Part shown: one piece after another, positions 8,742 to 17,277 of the stretch
Position numbering within the stretch: position 1 is the first letter of the stretch
How the letters are laid out: every line of letters starts with the position of its first letter
NCBI RefSeq assembly: GCF_001580995.1
Contig: NZ_LHZU01000148.1
Coordinates: 174,207-238,206, forward strand
Direction of reading: 5' to 3'
Length of the DNA stretch: 64,000 bases
Source: Acetobacter senegalensis
GTDB lineage: Bacteria; Pseudomonadota; Alphaproteobacteria; Acetobacterales; Acetobacteraceae
Notes under the pieces: model-generated
Told to the model about the DNA's origin: nothing
Database searches by the model: none
Seen by the model: the letters and a program-made list of their open reading frames with translations, nothing else
Made by a program: the position numbers and the translations under genes

Positions 8742-10385
8742 ATGACAGACTGGTTAAAACAAAAAAAAGAGCGAGCGCGGCGTCTTGAAGAAGTTGCTTC
8801 TCTGGTATCAGGCAAGGTTGTGCAACCTGCGGATGTCACTGCTCTACTTGAACGAATTATCTGTAGTGGAGATCGTGTATGTCTTGAAGGTGATAATCAA
8901 AAACAGGCTGATTTTCTAGCTGAATGCCTCACACGCGTTGACCCCTCGCAAGTGCATGATTTGCATATTGTTCAATCAGGTCTGGTTTTATCAGAACATC
9001 TTGATTTGTTCCGACTAGGGATTGCCCGAAAACTTGATTTCTCATATTCAGGTCCGCAGTCTGGAGCGATCGCCAGAGCGCTGGATCAGGGAAAAATCAA
9101 ACTGGGGGCAATTCATACTTATATTGAACTTTTTGCTCGTTATTATGTTGATCTGACCCCTAATGTTTCACTCATTGCTGCGGTCAGTGCTGACAGGAAT
9201 GGTAATTTATATACGGGACCGAACACTGAAGATACGCCGACCATTGTTGAAGCTACAGCGTATAAAAATGGTATTGTAATTGCTCAGGTTAACAAAATTG
9301 TTGATACGGTTCCACGCATAGATATTCCTGGAGATCAGATCGACTTCATTGTTGAGGCACCAAAGCCTTTTTACGTTGAACCTCTTTTCACACGTGATCC
9401 GGCAGCGGTAACTGAAACACAGATCCTGATGGCAATGATTGCTTTGAAAGGGATCTATGCAGAATATCGCCCGCGCAGACTCAATCATGGTATTGGCTTT
9501 GCAACAGCTGCGATTGAACTTCTCCTGCCAACTTACGGAGAACAGCTTGGCCTGCGTGGAGAGGTCGCGACTCACTGGGCACTTAATCCTCATCCAACAT
9601 TGATCCCAGCGATAGAAAGCGGTTGGGTACAGCAGATACACTGTTTTGGCAGTGAAGTTGGTATGGATCGTTATATGTCAGCCCGGCCAGATATTTATTT
9701 TATTGGTCATGACGGAACATTACGTTCAAACCGTCTACTATGTCAGAATGCAGGGCTCTATGCCTGTGATATGTTTATCGGTTCGACCCTGCAAATTGAC
9801 CTTGCAGGTAATTCCTCGACTGTCACACCTGACAGAATAGCTGGTTTTGGGGGAGCGCCGAATATGGGAGCTGATGCACATGGCCGCCGTCATGTTTCAG
9901 ATGCTTGGCTAAAGGCGGGACGTGAAGCTGCCGGCAATGATGGCCCTCTTGTTCGGGGGCGTAAGCTTGTGGTGCAGATGGTTGAGACTTTTGGCGAGGG
10001 AATGAAACCAGCCTTTGTGGAGGAATTAGATAGTATTGCCCTAGCACGAAAGCTGGGTATGCCGTTGGCTCCGGTTATGATTTTTGGTGATGACGTAACG
10101 CATATCGTTACAGAAGAAGGAATTGCCAATCTCCTTCTTTGTCGTAATGCCGATGATGTTGAACAGGCTATTCGGGGTGTTGCTGGTTACACGCCGGTTG
10201 GTCTTGCGCGTGATCGCGCAAAGGTTGAGGCTCTGCGTGAACGTGGCGTGATACGTCGTCCTGAAGACCTTGGGATCAATCTTTTACAGGCTGATCGTAA
10301 TTTGCTGGCCGCGCGTTCCATTCGTGATCTTGTGACATGGTCTGATGGGCTTTACGCCCCTCCTTCAAAATTCCGAAACTGGTGA
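8742..10385 (+). CDS. mdcA: malonate decarboxylase alpha subunit (acetyl-S-ACP:malonate ACP transferase)
   Basis: 547 residues, the usual MdcA length. It swaps the acetyl group on the MdcC carrier for malonate, starting each catalytic cycle. CoA-transferase-like halves are visible, with NHGIGFATAAIELLLP and FGGAPNMGADAHGR as recognisable family stretches. An in-frame GTG at 8700 exists, but ATG 8742 has AGGA 7 bases upstream and gives MTDWLKQKKERARRLEEV, the normal MdcA start. It is the first gene of a tight eight-gene operon; the next gene begins 8 bases after its stop. Confidence 0.95.
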   Translation: MTDWLKQKKERARRLEEVASLVSGKVVQPADVTALLERIICSGDRVCLEGDNQKQADFLAECLTRVDPSQVHDLHIVQSGLVLSEHLDLFRLGIARKLDFSYSGPQSGAIARALDQGKIKLGAIHTYIELFARYYVDLTPNVSLIAAVSADRNGNLYTGPNTEDTPTIVEATAYKNGIVIAQVNKIVDTVPRIDIPGDQIDFIVEAPKPFYVEPLFTRDPAAVTETQILMAMIALKGIYAEYRPRRLNHGIGFATAAIELLLPTYGEQLGLRGEVATHWALNPHPTLIPAIESGWVQQIHCFGSEVGMDRYMSARPDIYFIGHDGTLRSNRLLCQNAGLYACDMFIGSTLQIDLAGNSSTVTPDRIAGFGGAPNMGADAHGRRHVSDAWLKAGREAAGNDGPLVRGRKLVVQMVETFGEGMKPAFVEELDSIALARKLGMPLAPVMIFGDDVTHIVTEEGIANLLLCRNADDVEQAIRGVAGYTPVGLARDRAKVEALRERGVIRRPEDLGINLLQADRNLLAARSIRDLVTWSDGLYAPPSKFRNW

Positions 10386-10393
10386 GGTCTTCC

Positions 10394-10708
10394 ATGGAAA
10401 AATTCACCATACATACTCAGGCGAAGGCAGTATTACGCGGTAAATCTTCTAACGCATTTACTGGAGTTGTTGCATCTGGAAACCTGGAAATTCTTTTTGA
10501 AAGAAAAGACAATTCTCTCGATGTAACAGTCGAAGTAATGACTGCATCGCACGGATATCAGGCGGTGTGGGAGGCTGTCATCAAAGATTTTGTGGATAGA
10601 ACTTCTCCAGGAGGGGTGCACATCGCCATTCACGATAATGGGGCTCGACCTGATACGGTTTTACTTCGCCTGATGCAGGGCGCACGTCTTATGGGGGCCC
10701 AGTCATGA
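10394..10708 (+). CDS. mdcC: malonate decarboxylase acyl carrier protein (delta subunit)
   Basis: A 104-residue acyl carrier protein. It bears the 2'-(5''-triphosphoribosyl)-3'-dephospho-CoA arm on a serine; here the likely residue is Ser28 in GVVASGNLE. It carries malonyl and acetyl groups between MdcA and MdcD-MdcE. A GTG at 10382 is in frame, but the ATG at 10394 has GAGG at 10384-10387, 6 bases upstream, and gives the normal start. Its stop overlaps the mdcD start (ATGA), so the two are translationally coupled. Confidence 0.92.
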   Translation: MEKFTIHTQAKAVLRGKSSNAFTGVVASGNLEILFERKDNSLDVTVEVMTASHGYQAVWEAVIKDFVDRTSPGGVHIAIHDNGARPDTVLLRLMQGARLMGAQS

Positions 10709-11634
10709 TCCCTGAAAATATCATGAACGAGCCCAGTTGGTATGAGTCATCTGCCCGGGCCCGAATTAATGGTTTGCTGGATGCTGGTAGCTTTAGTGAA
10801 ATTCTTGGCCCTCAGGACAAGATCATGAGTCCGCATCTGGCTCTTTTTGATCTGCCACCGGCCTTTGATGACGGCATGATTATTGGTCGTGGGCTGATAG
10901 ATGGCCGCCCTGTTGCTGTCGCTGCTCAGGAAGGGCAGTTTATGGGCGGCACGTTTGCCGAAGTCAGCGGTGCAAAGCTCGTCGGTTTACTCAGATCTGT
11001 GGCCAGTGCCGCAGGAACTTCTCAGGCTGTAAGCACTGTAGTTCTGTTACTTGATACAGGCGGAGTGCGCCTTCAGGAAGCGAATGCGGGGGAAATGGCT
11101 GTTTCAGAAACCATTCGTGCTGTCCTTGATGTCAGGCGAGCGGGCGTGCCTGTTGTTGCTTTGATTGGCGGTCGTGCTGGAGCATTTGGCGGTGGTGGTC
11201 TGGTAACGGCGTGCTGCTCTCACATTGTTATTTCTGAGCAGGGGCGTATTTCAGTCAGTGGCCCTGAAGTGATTGAGACCAACAAGGGGGTAGAAGAATT
11301 TGACTCCCATGATCGTGCTCTGGTCTGGCGTATTACAGGGGGGCGTAGTCGTGTTCTTCTAGGCGGGGCTGACAGTTATGTGAAAGGTGATATTTCCAGT
11401 TTTCGTCAAACGGCAGCACAGGCACGTAATAGTGCGCCTTCTTTGTCCTTGGAAACATTAGAGCGTGAGCAGGAGAGACTTGAACAAAGACTCTCGTCCT
11501 ATGGTGACTGTCGCGATACCCCGGAGATCTGGACACTGGCAGGCCTGCCGACACCAGACAAGATAGCAGATCTGACTGAGGATGAGTTTATCAGCCTCTT
11601 GGCAAAGGGAGGAAGGCGTCATGATGCCCGATAA
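10705..11634 (+). CDS. mdcD: malonate decarboxylase beta subunit (malonyl-S-ACP decarboxylase)
   Basis: 309 residues with a carboxyltransferase/crotonase-like fold. With MdcE it decarboxylates malonyl-S-ACP to acetyl-S-ACP. Family marks are SSARARINGLLDAGSFSE near the N-terminus, LLDTGGVRLQEANAGE and the glycine-rich GGRAGAFGGGGLVTACC, which forms an oxyanion-hole region in this fold. The start overlaps the mdcC stop. A second ATG six codons in (10723) cannot be excluded. Confidence 0.94.
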   Translation: MIPENIMNEPSWYESSARARINGLLDAGSFSEILGPQDKIMSPHLALFDLPPAFDDGMIIGRGLIDGRPVAVAAQEGQFMGGTFAEVSGAKLVGLLRSVASAAGTSQAVSTVVLLLDTGGVRLQEANAGEMAVSETIRAVLDVRRAGVPVVALIGGRAGAFGGGGLVTACCSHIVISEQGRISVSGPEVIETNKGVEEFDSHDRALVWRITGGRSRVLLGGADSYVKGDISSFRQTAAQARNSAPSLSLETLEREQERLEQRLSSYGDCRDTPEIWTLAGLPTPDKIADLTEDEFISLLAKGGRRHDAR

Positions 11635-12370
11635 TCTACTTTCAGCATTGTTCCCTGAAGGTCATATGCTTTCATTGGGGGCAGAAAATACTTTTTCGGG
11701 CCGCGCCAAGTCTGGTGGCAGAGAGGTTGAAGTTCTGGGTATTAGTGGAGGCACACCTCTTGGTCCTGAAACAGCAATTATTCTCGCTGGGCGCGTGCTT
11801 GGAATAGTAAAATCCGGAAGCAAAGCCCCAATTGTCTTTCTAATCGACACAGCTAGTCAGCGGATGACAAGACGGGATGAAATGCTGGGGTTGAATGAAT
11901 ATCTGGCGCATCTTGCCAAGAGTATTATGTTAGCTGGCTTTGAGGGGCATAGGACGATCAGTGTGCTTTATGGTACAGCTGCTGCTGGTGCGCTTATTGC
12001 CACAGCACTTGCAACGCAAACTATGATTGCTGTTGATGGAGCGCATCCCAGTGTGATGGATCTGCCGTCTATTGCGCGTGTTACAAAATTATCACTGGAT
12101 ATTTTGACTGAAAAAGCGAAAAAAACACCGGTGTTTGCTCCTGGGGTCGAACCTCTTGCTGCGACAGGTGCAGTCACTGAAATCTGGAGCCTCTCTGATG
12201 GGCATTGTAATGAACGTCTCAGTGCTTTGCTGGCTGATGAGGTGACGGATGGAGCCGACATCCGTGATCTCCTGGGGGCCAGTCGTGGTGGCCGTAAAGT
12301 GGCTGCAGAGGTTGCCAAACGTGTACAAGAAGCTTTTTTGCAGACTATTGTTTCAGAAAAGGCTCGCTGA
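11621..12370 (+). CDS. mdcE: malonate decarboxylase gamma subunit
   Basis: 249 residues, partner of MdcD in the malonyl-S-ACP decarboxylase step. It has a carboxyltransferase-like fold with IVFLIDTASQRMTRRDEMLGL and the small-residue helix YGTAAAGALIATALA. An in-frame ATG at 11582 lies inside mdcD without a ribosome site; GGAGG at 11608-11612 is 8 bases before the ATG at 11621, so that start is used. It overlaps the mdcD end by 14 bases and shares a base with mdcG (TGATG). Confidence 0.92.
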   Translation: MMPDNLLSALFPEGHMLSLGAENTFSGRAKSGGREVEVLGISGGTPLGPETAIILAGRVLGIVKSGSKAPIVFLIDTASQRMTRRDEMLGLNEYLAHLAKSIMLAGFEGHRTISVLYGTAAAGALIATALATQTMIAVDGAHPSVMDLPSIARVTKLSLDILTEKAKKTPVFAPGVEPLAATGAVTEIWSLSDGHCNERLSALLADEVTDGADIRDLLGASRGGRKVAAEVAKRVQEAFLQTIVSEKAR

Positions 12371-13086
12371 TGTTGCCGGTCTGGCGGCATAAACTTCTTG
12401 TCGTCAGATCGGATGTCTGGCGCGGGATATGCGCAGATGCGTTGGTTGGTCTGGACGATGCTTATACCAAAGCGATCATTCTTGACTGGGCATTTCAGGG
12501 GTGGCCACTGATTTGCCGGCGACCTTATGAAAACGAACAGAAAGATATTGATGCTGGTGGTGTTGCGGTTGGTCTGCCTTTACCGTCGGTTATGGGCAAA
12601 AAGCGTCTTGGGTTCATCGTACCGTCTCACGCCCTTTCATCCTTTTCAGGGGCTTCGTGGCCACGAAGTAATGTCTCTAGACCCGGCTTAACGCCTGCAC
12701 GTCTGAACGATATTCGCTTATTGACTGAACTCGGGACGAAACACGGTCTTTTTCCAGAAGCAGCAGGAAGTTTGCTTTGGGAAATTTTGACAGGGCTGCC
12801 GTATCTTTCTGAAACGTCAGATTTCGACGTGATGTGGCGTCTTCCTGCCTCAAAGATCGAAGATCCTGAAGTTCTTGCTGCTTTTCTTGCTGATCTGGAC
12901 CAGGCTGCAAGTAAGTTGTCAGTGCGTCTGGATGGTGAAGTTGTTTTTCCGAATGATCGCGCTGTGCAATGGCAGGAGCTTCATTCTGCGCGTCCTGATG
13001 ACGAAGTTTTGGTAAAAACCCTTACTACAGTCGAGTTGGTTCCGGTCAGAACTCTGACGGACTCATGGGGAAGACTTCCTGCATGA
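12370..13086 (+). CDS. mdcG: phosphoribosyl-dephospho-CoA transferase
   Basis: 238 residues. It attaches the triphosphoribosyl-dephospho-CoA prosthetic group to the serine of MdcC. Family features are WRHKLLVV at the N-terminus, the GWPLICRRP stretch and the acidic SDFDVMWRLP motif near 154-163, reminiscent of nucleotidyltransferase metal sites. It overlaps mdcE by one base and mdcB by four, in the middle of the operon, as expected for a maturation gene made with its target. Confidence 0.9.
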   Translation: MLPVWRHKLLVVRSDVWRGICADALVGLDDAYTKAIILDWAFQGWPLICRRPYENEQKDIDAGGVAVGLPLPSVMGKKRLGFIVPSHALSSFSGASWPRSNVSRPGLTPARLNDIRLLTELGTKHGLFPEAAGSLLWEILTGLPYLSETSDFDVMWRLPASKIEDPEVLAAFLADLDQAASKLSVRLDGEVVFPNDRAVQWQELHSARPDDEVLVKTLTTVELVPVRTLTDSWGRLPA

Positions 13087-13940
13087 AACTTGCCATCATG
13101 CAGGGAGTCGACGTTTCTTCTACTGTGCCAGCAGATATGGTCGCGCATATAGCACGGAAATGTCTGATTGATGAGGTTAGAACCTGGCCCAAGCCCGGTC
13201 TTGTCAGTCATGTTGATACAGGTAGCCACACAGATATGACTGCTGCCCATTTTGAAGCCAGCGCACGCGCTATAAGCCCATATTTTTCTGATCTTTACCG
13301 TGCAGGTTATGCTGGCGCGGACTTGCCGGTCTTGCGTAAGGTTGGTCTTGCGGCAGAAGCTGCTATGCTGCGTGCCACCGGTGGCATTAACACACACCGG
13401 GGTGCTATATGGGCTTTAGGTCTGTTAAGCGCTGCTCTTGGCTGGCGTGTTGCTCGGGGTGAGGAGTTGCCCTGCTGTGATGTTGTGCGGCGGGTATGGG
13501 GCTCAGACATTCTGGCGACCACGCATGAACCATCAAGTCATGGTGGGGTAGTTCACAGGCTTTATGGTGCTGGCGGGGCACGTATTGAAGCTGGTTTAGG
13601 ATTTCCCTTTATTCGCTCTGTTGGTTTGCCTGCATTAGAAAAGGGACGTGAGTTATGCCCCGGTGATGAGGAGGCGGCTCGGGTGCAGTGTTGCATAGCC
13701 TTAATTGCGCAACTCGAAGATACCAATATTCTGTATCGCGGCGGCACAAAAGGATTATCTTACGCGCAAACGGGCGCTGCGATGTTTCTCAGACGTGGTG
13801 GAGTGGGGAATCCCGGCTGGCGTGTTCACGCCGAGAGCCTGCATCGTGGTTTTGTCTCCCGCAGGCTTTCTCCTGGTGGTGCAGCTGACGGTCTAGCTGT
13901 TTCGCTCTTTCTTGAACGAACGGAGAAAACCATCTCCTAA
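13083..13940 (+). CDS. mdcB: triphosphoribosyl-dephospho-CoA synthase
   Basis: 285 residues of the CitG/MdcB family, which makes the prosthetic-group precursor from dephospho-CoA and ATP. Recognisable parts are EVRTWPKPGLVSHVDTGSH (about 31-49), TGGINTHRGAIWALGLL and DTNILYRGG near 232. An ATG at 13065 is in frame, but 13083 gives an ATGA overlap with the mdcG stop and a normal N-terminus. The gene pair mdcG-mdcB together provides cofactor assembly. Confidence 0.9.
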   Translation: MKLAIMQGVDVSSTVPADMVAHIARKCLIDEVRTWPKPGLVSHVDTGSHTDMTAAHFEASARAISPYFSDLYRAGYAGADLPVLRKVGLAAEAAMLRATGGINTHRGAIWALGLLSAALGWRVARGEELPCCDVVRRVWGSDILATTHEPSSHGGVVHRLYGAGGARIEAGLGFPFIRSVGLPALEKGRELCPGDEEAARVQCCIALIAQLEDTNILYRGGTKGLSYAQTGAAMFLRRGGVGNPGWRVHAESLHRGFVSRRLSPGGAADGLAVSLFLERTEKTIS

Positions 13941-13978
13941 CGACATGTCCTTCAACAACAAAAAAAATAGGACGCAAC

Positions 13979-14932
13979 ATGATACATATTCTACTTGTTT
14001 CTCTGATTCCAATTTTCGCAGTTATGATGGCTGGATATATAGCTGGCAAACGTGGAAAAATTGATAATAAGAATGTCGCCAGTCTTAATGTCTTGACTAT
14101 GGAGTTTGCTTTGCCTGCAGCTCTTTTTGGTACAACAGCCAGAACATCGCGCGATGTTCTGGCTGAACAATGGCCTCTTCTTTTTACGTTATTGCTTGTT
14201 ATGTTATTAGTTTTTGCATGTGTGTGGGGAATTTCACGATACATATCAAGCTTTTCTGCAGCGATTTCTGCTGTGATAGCATTGAGCGTTTCATTGCCTA
14301 ATTATGCTGCTGCAGGCATTCCTCTGGCTTCTGCCGTGTTTGGTATGACAGGAAAGCTTTATATTACCACTGCTATTGTCTCTGGTGCGATTGTTATGTC
14401 ACCTCTTACCCTTGCTTTTCTGGAGGCCCAGAAAGCCGATGTAAACGAAAAGGGCCTTTCGCTTCTGTTCATGTCTGTAGGGCGCTCTATGCTGAAGCCT
14501 TTAGTTGTGGCTCCGTTCCTAGGGGTCGCAATTGCGTTGTTGGGTATTGTTTTACCTGATTATATTCTGCGCTCTTTTGATCTAATTGGACAGGCAACAG
14601 CGGGTGTAGCGTTGTTTGTTACCGGGCTCATTTTGAGTGCACAGAAAGTTTCTCTTTCTACTCGTATTCTGTTCCTCAGTGTCGTGTGCAATGTTGTGCA
14701 GCCTTTGTTTGCATGGTTTTTGACAGTGATAATTCCCATGTCAGTTGAAATGGGACAGGCTGTTATCCTGTTGACGGCGCTGCCTGCTGGTTTTTTTGGT
14801 CTGCTGTTTGCTTTGCGTTACCACGCAGATAGTCAGGATGCCGGGTCTATTATGGTTGTAAGCACTGTGATGAGCCTGGTGACATTGACAGTTGTACTGG
14901 CCTTGGTTGCAGGCACATCTATGTATAGCTAG
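13979..14932 (+). CDS. mdcF: malonate transporter, auxin efflux carrier (AEC) family
   Basis: A 317-residue integral membrane protein with about ten hydrophobic segments, starting directly with MIHILLVSLIPIFAVMMAGY and ending with a typical hydrophobic helix. AEC-family features include the conserved N-terminal half with EFALPAALFG near 48 and the central polar loop (about 150-165). Its place inside the malonate operon makes it the likely malonate importer, equivalent to Klebsiella MdcF. It does not look like the two-subunit MdcL/MdcM carrier. AGGA lies 6 bases before the start. Confidence 0.87.
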   Translation: MIHILLVSLIPIFAVMMAGYIAGKRGKIDNKNVASLNVLTMEFALPAALFGTTARTSRDVLAEQWPLLFTLLLVMLLVFACVWGISRYISSFSAAISAVIALSVSLPNYAAAGIPLASAVFGMTGKLYITTAIVSGAIVMSPLTLAFLEAQKADVNEKGLSLLFMSVGRSMLKPLVVAPFLGVAIALLGIVLPDYILRSFDLIGQATAGVALFVTGLILSAQKVSLSTRILFLSVVCNVVQPLFAWFLTVIIPMSVEMGQAVILLTALPAGFFGLLFALRYHADSQDAGSIMVVSTVMSLVTLTVVLALVAGTSMYS

Positions 14933-14959
14933 CCTTAATTAATGTAAGGGAGAAGTTCG

Positions 14960-15898
14960 ATGGGTGGTGTACTGGCTATTCTGTGTTCCGGGCAGGGCAG
15001 CCAGCATGCAGGCATGTTTGACATGATTGCGAACTGTGTTGAAGCTCTTCCCGTTTTTAATGAAGCTACCAAAATTCTTGGTAAAGACCCGAGGGTTTTT
15101 GTAAAGGAAAATGATACCGATAAAGCTTATTCAAATCGAAATGGGCAGATTTTATGCTGTACCATGGCTCTGGCTTTATCTGCTGTTCTTGAAAAGTTTC
15201 TCACAGGGCAACGGGTTCTTTACGCGGGTTACAGTGTTGGTGAATTAGCGGCGTGGGGGGGGGCTGGATGTCTGACACCCACGCAGGTGCTTGATTTGGC
15301 GATGCGCCGTGCAGAATTGATGGATGCTGTAAGTCCAGAAGGCGCTGGTCTTGCCGGAGTGGCGGGCCTTCCCCGGCATGTGATTGAAGGTATTTGTGAA
15401 AAAACTGAGGTTTCGATTTCTATTTCTAATAGCGATGAATCAGTCGTTCTTGGCGGTACAGGTAGAGCGCTAGAGAAGGCGGTAGAACTTGCTATTAAAG
15501 CTGGAGCTGGAACAGCCCACCGACTGAAGGTCTCGGTACCCTCTCATACGCCATTACTTAAAGGAGCAGTAGCTCCCCTTCTAGAATATATTCTTTCTCT
15601 AAATCCTAAACCTCCAAAAGAAGAAGCGCGGCTTGTTAGCGGCCTGGATGGAGAACCCATTTTTCGGATTGACGATGGGGCAAAGCGCCTTGCAAAGCAG
15701 GTTGCTGCCACGGTGCATTGGGATGCGTGTATGGAGGCCTGCCTGGAAGCTGGAAGTCAGACCGTTCTCGAACTGGGACCAGGAACGGCTCTCGCGCGCA
15801 TGGCTCGTACCGGTATTTTGAAAGATGCCCATGTTAGAGCAGTTGAGGACTTTCACACTCTGTCAGGGCTTCTGAGTTGGTTAGAGCAAAATATTTAG
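14960..15898 (+). CDS. mdcH: malonyl-CoA:ACP transacylase of malonate decarboxylase
   Basis: 312 residues with the FabD fold. It primes the MdcC carrier by loading malonyl from malonyl-CoA so that the catalytic cycle can begin with acetyl-ACP. The N-terminal GQGSQHAGMF motif and the nucleophile elbow GYSVGE (Ser92) are seen, with the catalytic-His region VPSHTPLL near 194-201. AAGGGAG lies about 8 bases before the start. It is the last gene of the operon, and transposase debris follows within 12 bases of the stop. Confidence 0.9.
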   Translation: MGGVLAILCSGQGSQHAGMFDMIANCVEALPVFNEATKILGKDPRVFVKENDTDKAYSNRNGQILCCTMALALSAVLEKFLTGQRVLYAGYSVGELAAWGGAGCLTPTQVLDLAMRRAELMDAVSPEGAGLAGVAGLPRHVIEGICEKTEVSISISNSDESVVLGGTGRALEKAVELAIKAGAGTAHRLKVSVPSHTPLLKGAVAPLLEYILSLNPKPPKEEARLVSGLDGEPIFRIDDGAKRLAKQVAATVHWDACMEACLEAGSQTVLELGPGTALARMARTGILKDAHVRAVEDFHTLSGLLSWLEQNI

Positions 15899-15909
15899 CT
15901 GTCAGGTTA

Positions 15910-16184
15910 TGACACGCCCTAGCGGTCCAATGCCGGGAAATCAGTTATCAGATCCCGCGTTGAGCACGTTTTTGCTGATCAGAAATCACAGACTGGACTG
16001 TTTGTCCGCAAGGTCAGTATGATTCGTGTCATCGCGAGGATCGGGCTGGCCAATATCGTCTACTGCGTGCACCGCTTTCTGCTCCAGACGCAGAGCGAAG
16101 CCTATCACCCAGAACCATTAATACCTGCTCGTTAAACCCAAAATCACGCTACAACACCTTCAATCAATGGTTCTTCTATCCCTC
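15910..16184 (+). pseudogene. 3' remnant of an IS5-family element with its terminal repeat
   Basis: From about 15923 the plus strand encodes RSNAGKSVIRSRVEHV, FADQKSQTGLFVRK and GLANIVYCVHRF, ending at TAA 16133-16135; this is the catalytic-Glu end of an IS5 transposase. An in-frame TAG at 15920 and lack of upstream similarity show truncation. Then 16169-16184 (GGTTCTTCTATCCCTC) matches, in reverse complement, 15 of 16 bases of the end repeat at 6414-6429. The protein differs at many positions from the copy at 6546, so it is a different lineage. It butts against the mdc operon end. Confidence 0.88.
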
Positions 16185-16498
16185 CATCTACTTCATAATG
16201 AAGATCAGCAACTTGCTACATCTCTGCACACCATATTCTGCCTTTTTATCTACAAAAACGACATAGAATATCATTTTTATACCGGAATATAATAGAATTG
16301 CATCTGGTAGATGCGTCATTGTTTTTTTAATGAAACGATTATGTTTCCACTTCTGATGCGAGGAGATTAAATAAATAAATATAATTTTTCTATATTTCGT
16401 ATTACATAATGCAAAATGCATTGTGTAAAAAGAAAGTTATTCTTGATTTTTAAGGTCACGCCAAGAAAAAATTTGCTCACAGAATGATGGAGCGTAAA
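16185..16498. promoter_or_regulatory. AT-rich upstream region of the HAD/spermidine-dehydrogenase operon
   Basis: About 310 bases, conspicuously AT-rich, between the IS relic and the next gene. It presumably contains the promoter for the genes starting at 16499. A minus-strand open frame here has no support. No specific box is called. Confidence 0.4.
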
Positions 16499-17224
16499 AT
16501 GAAACTAACAGACTTCAAGGTTCTGACTTTCGATTGCTACGGTACCCTGATTGATTGGGAGACGGGTATCATGAATGCTCTAACACCGTTAATATCACGG
16601 CTGAAAACGCCTCTTAGTCGTGATGCCATTCTCCAAGCGCATGCAAAATATGAATCGCGCCAGCAGAAATGGACGCCGGGCCGTCCCTATCCAGCTATTC
16701 TGTCGAGCGTATATCGTCGCCTGGCGGAGGAATGGGGTGTTTCTCATACGATTTCCGAAGCGCAAGATTATGGTAATTCCGTTCCAAACTGGCCTGCTTT
16801 TCCCGATAGTACCGAAGCACTTGAATATCTGAAACAGCATTTTAAGTTAGTTATCTTGTCCAATGTCGATGCTCGTTCTTTCAGCGGCAGCAATGCCCGA
16901 CTGAATGTCGCATTTGACGGTATTTATACAGCCGAGGACATCGGGTCCTATAAACCGGCAATGCGTAATTTTGAATACATGCTGGAATATCTGGCTGATC
17001 TCGGTTTGGAGCCGTCTAATGTGCTGCACACTGCGGAGAGTCTGTTCCACGATCATATGCCAGCCAATCAGGCGGGACTGGCGTCATGCTGGATCTACCG
17101 CCGTCATGCGCAGGACGGTTTTGGGGCGACGATGGATCCGGGTGCGATGCCGAAGATTGATTTCTGCTTCAACTCCATGGCTGAACTAGCCGAAGCGCAT
17201 AAAAAGGAAATTGCTGAAGGCTGA
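16499..17224 (+). CDS. type II haloacid-dehalogenase-like HAD hydrolase
   Basis: 241 residues, near the length of L-2-haloacid dehalogenases. HAD motif I is FDCYGTLIDW with the nucleophile Asp12; motif II is VILSNVD; the motif III Lys lies in GSYKPAMRNFEYML; motif IV reads LHTAESLFHDHMPANQ. In true L-2-haloacid dehalogenases that last region has Ser-x-Asn-x-x-Asp, and here His replaces the Asn, so dehalogenation is doubtful. ATGs at 16484 and 16487 are in frame, but GGAG at 16489-16492 fits the ATG at 16499. It precedes a spermidine-dehydrogenase-like gene by 53 bases. Two similar genes lie at 24093 and 36718. Confidence 0.8.
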   Translation: MKLTDFKVLTFDCYGTLIDWETGIMNALTPLISRLKTPLSRDAILQAHAKYESRQQKWTPGRPYPAILSSVYRRLAEEWGVSHTISEAQDYGNSVPNWPAFPDSTEALEYLKQHFKLVILSNVDARSFSGSNARLNVAFDGIYTAEDIGSYKPAMRNFEYMLEYLADLGLEPSNVLHTAESLFHDHMPANQAGLASCWIYRRHAQDGFGATMDPGAMPKIDFCFNSMAELAEAHKKEIAEG

Positions 17225-17277
17225 TATCCATTTCTCCTGTCATCATCTCCTGATATCTAACGGTGTTGAGGTCATGT

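Noticed and set aside
16188..16421. 77-codon minus-strand open frame in the AT-rich gap
   Set aside because: The composition simply follows the AT-rich DNA; no ribosome site and no recognisable protein.
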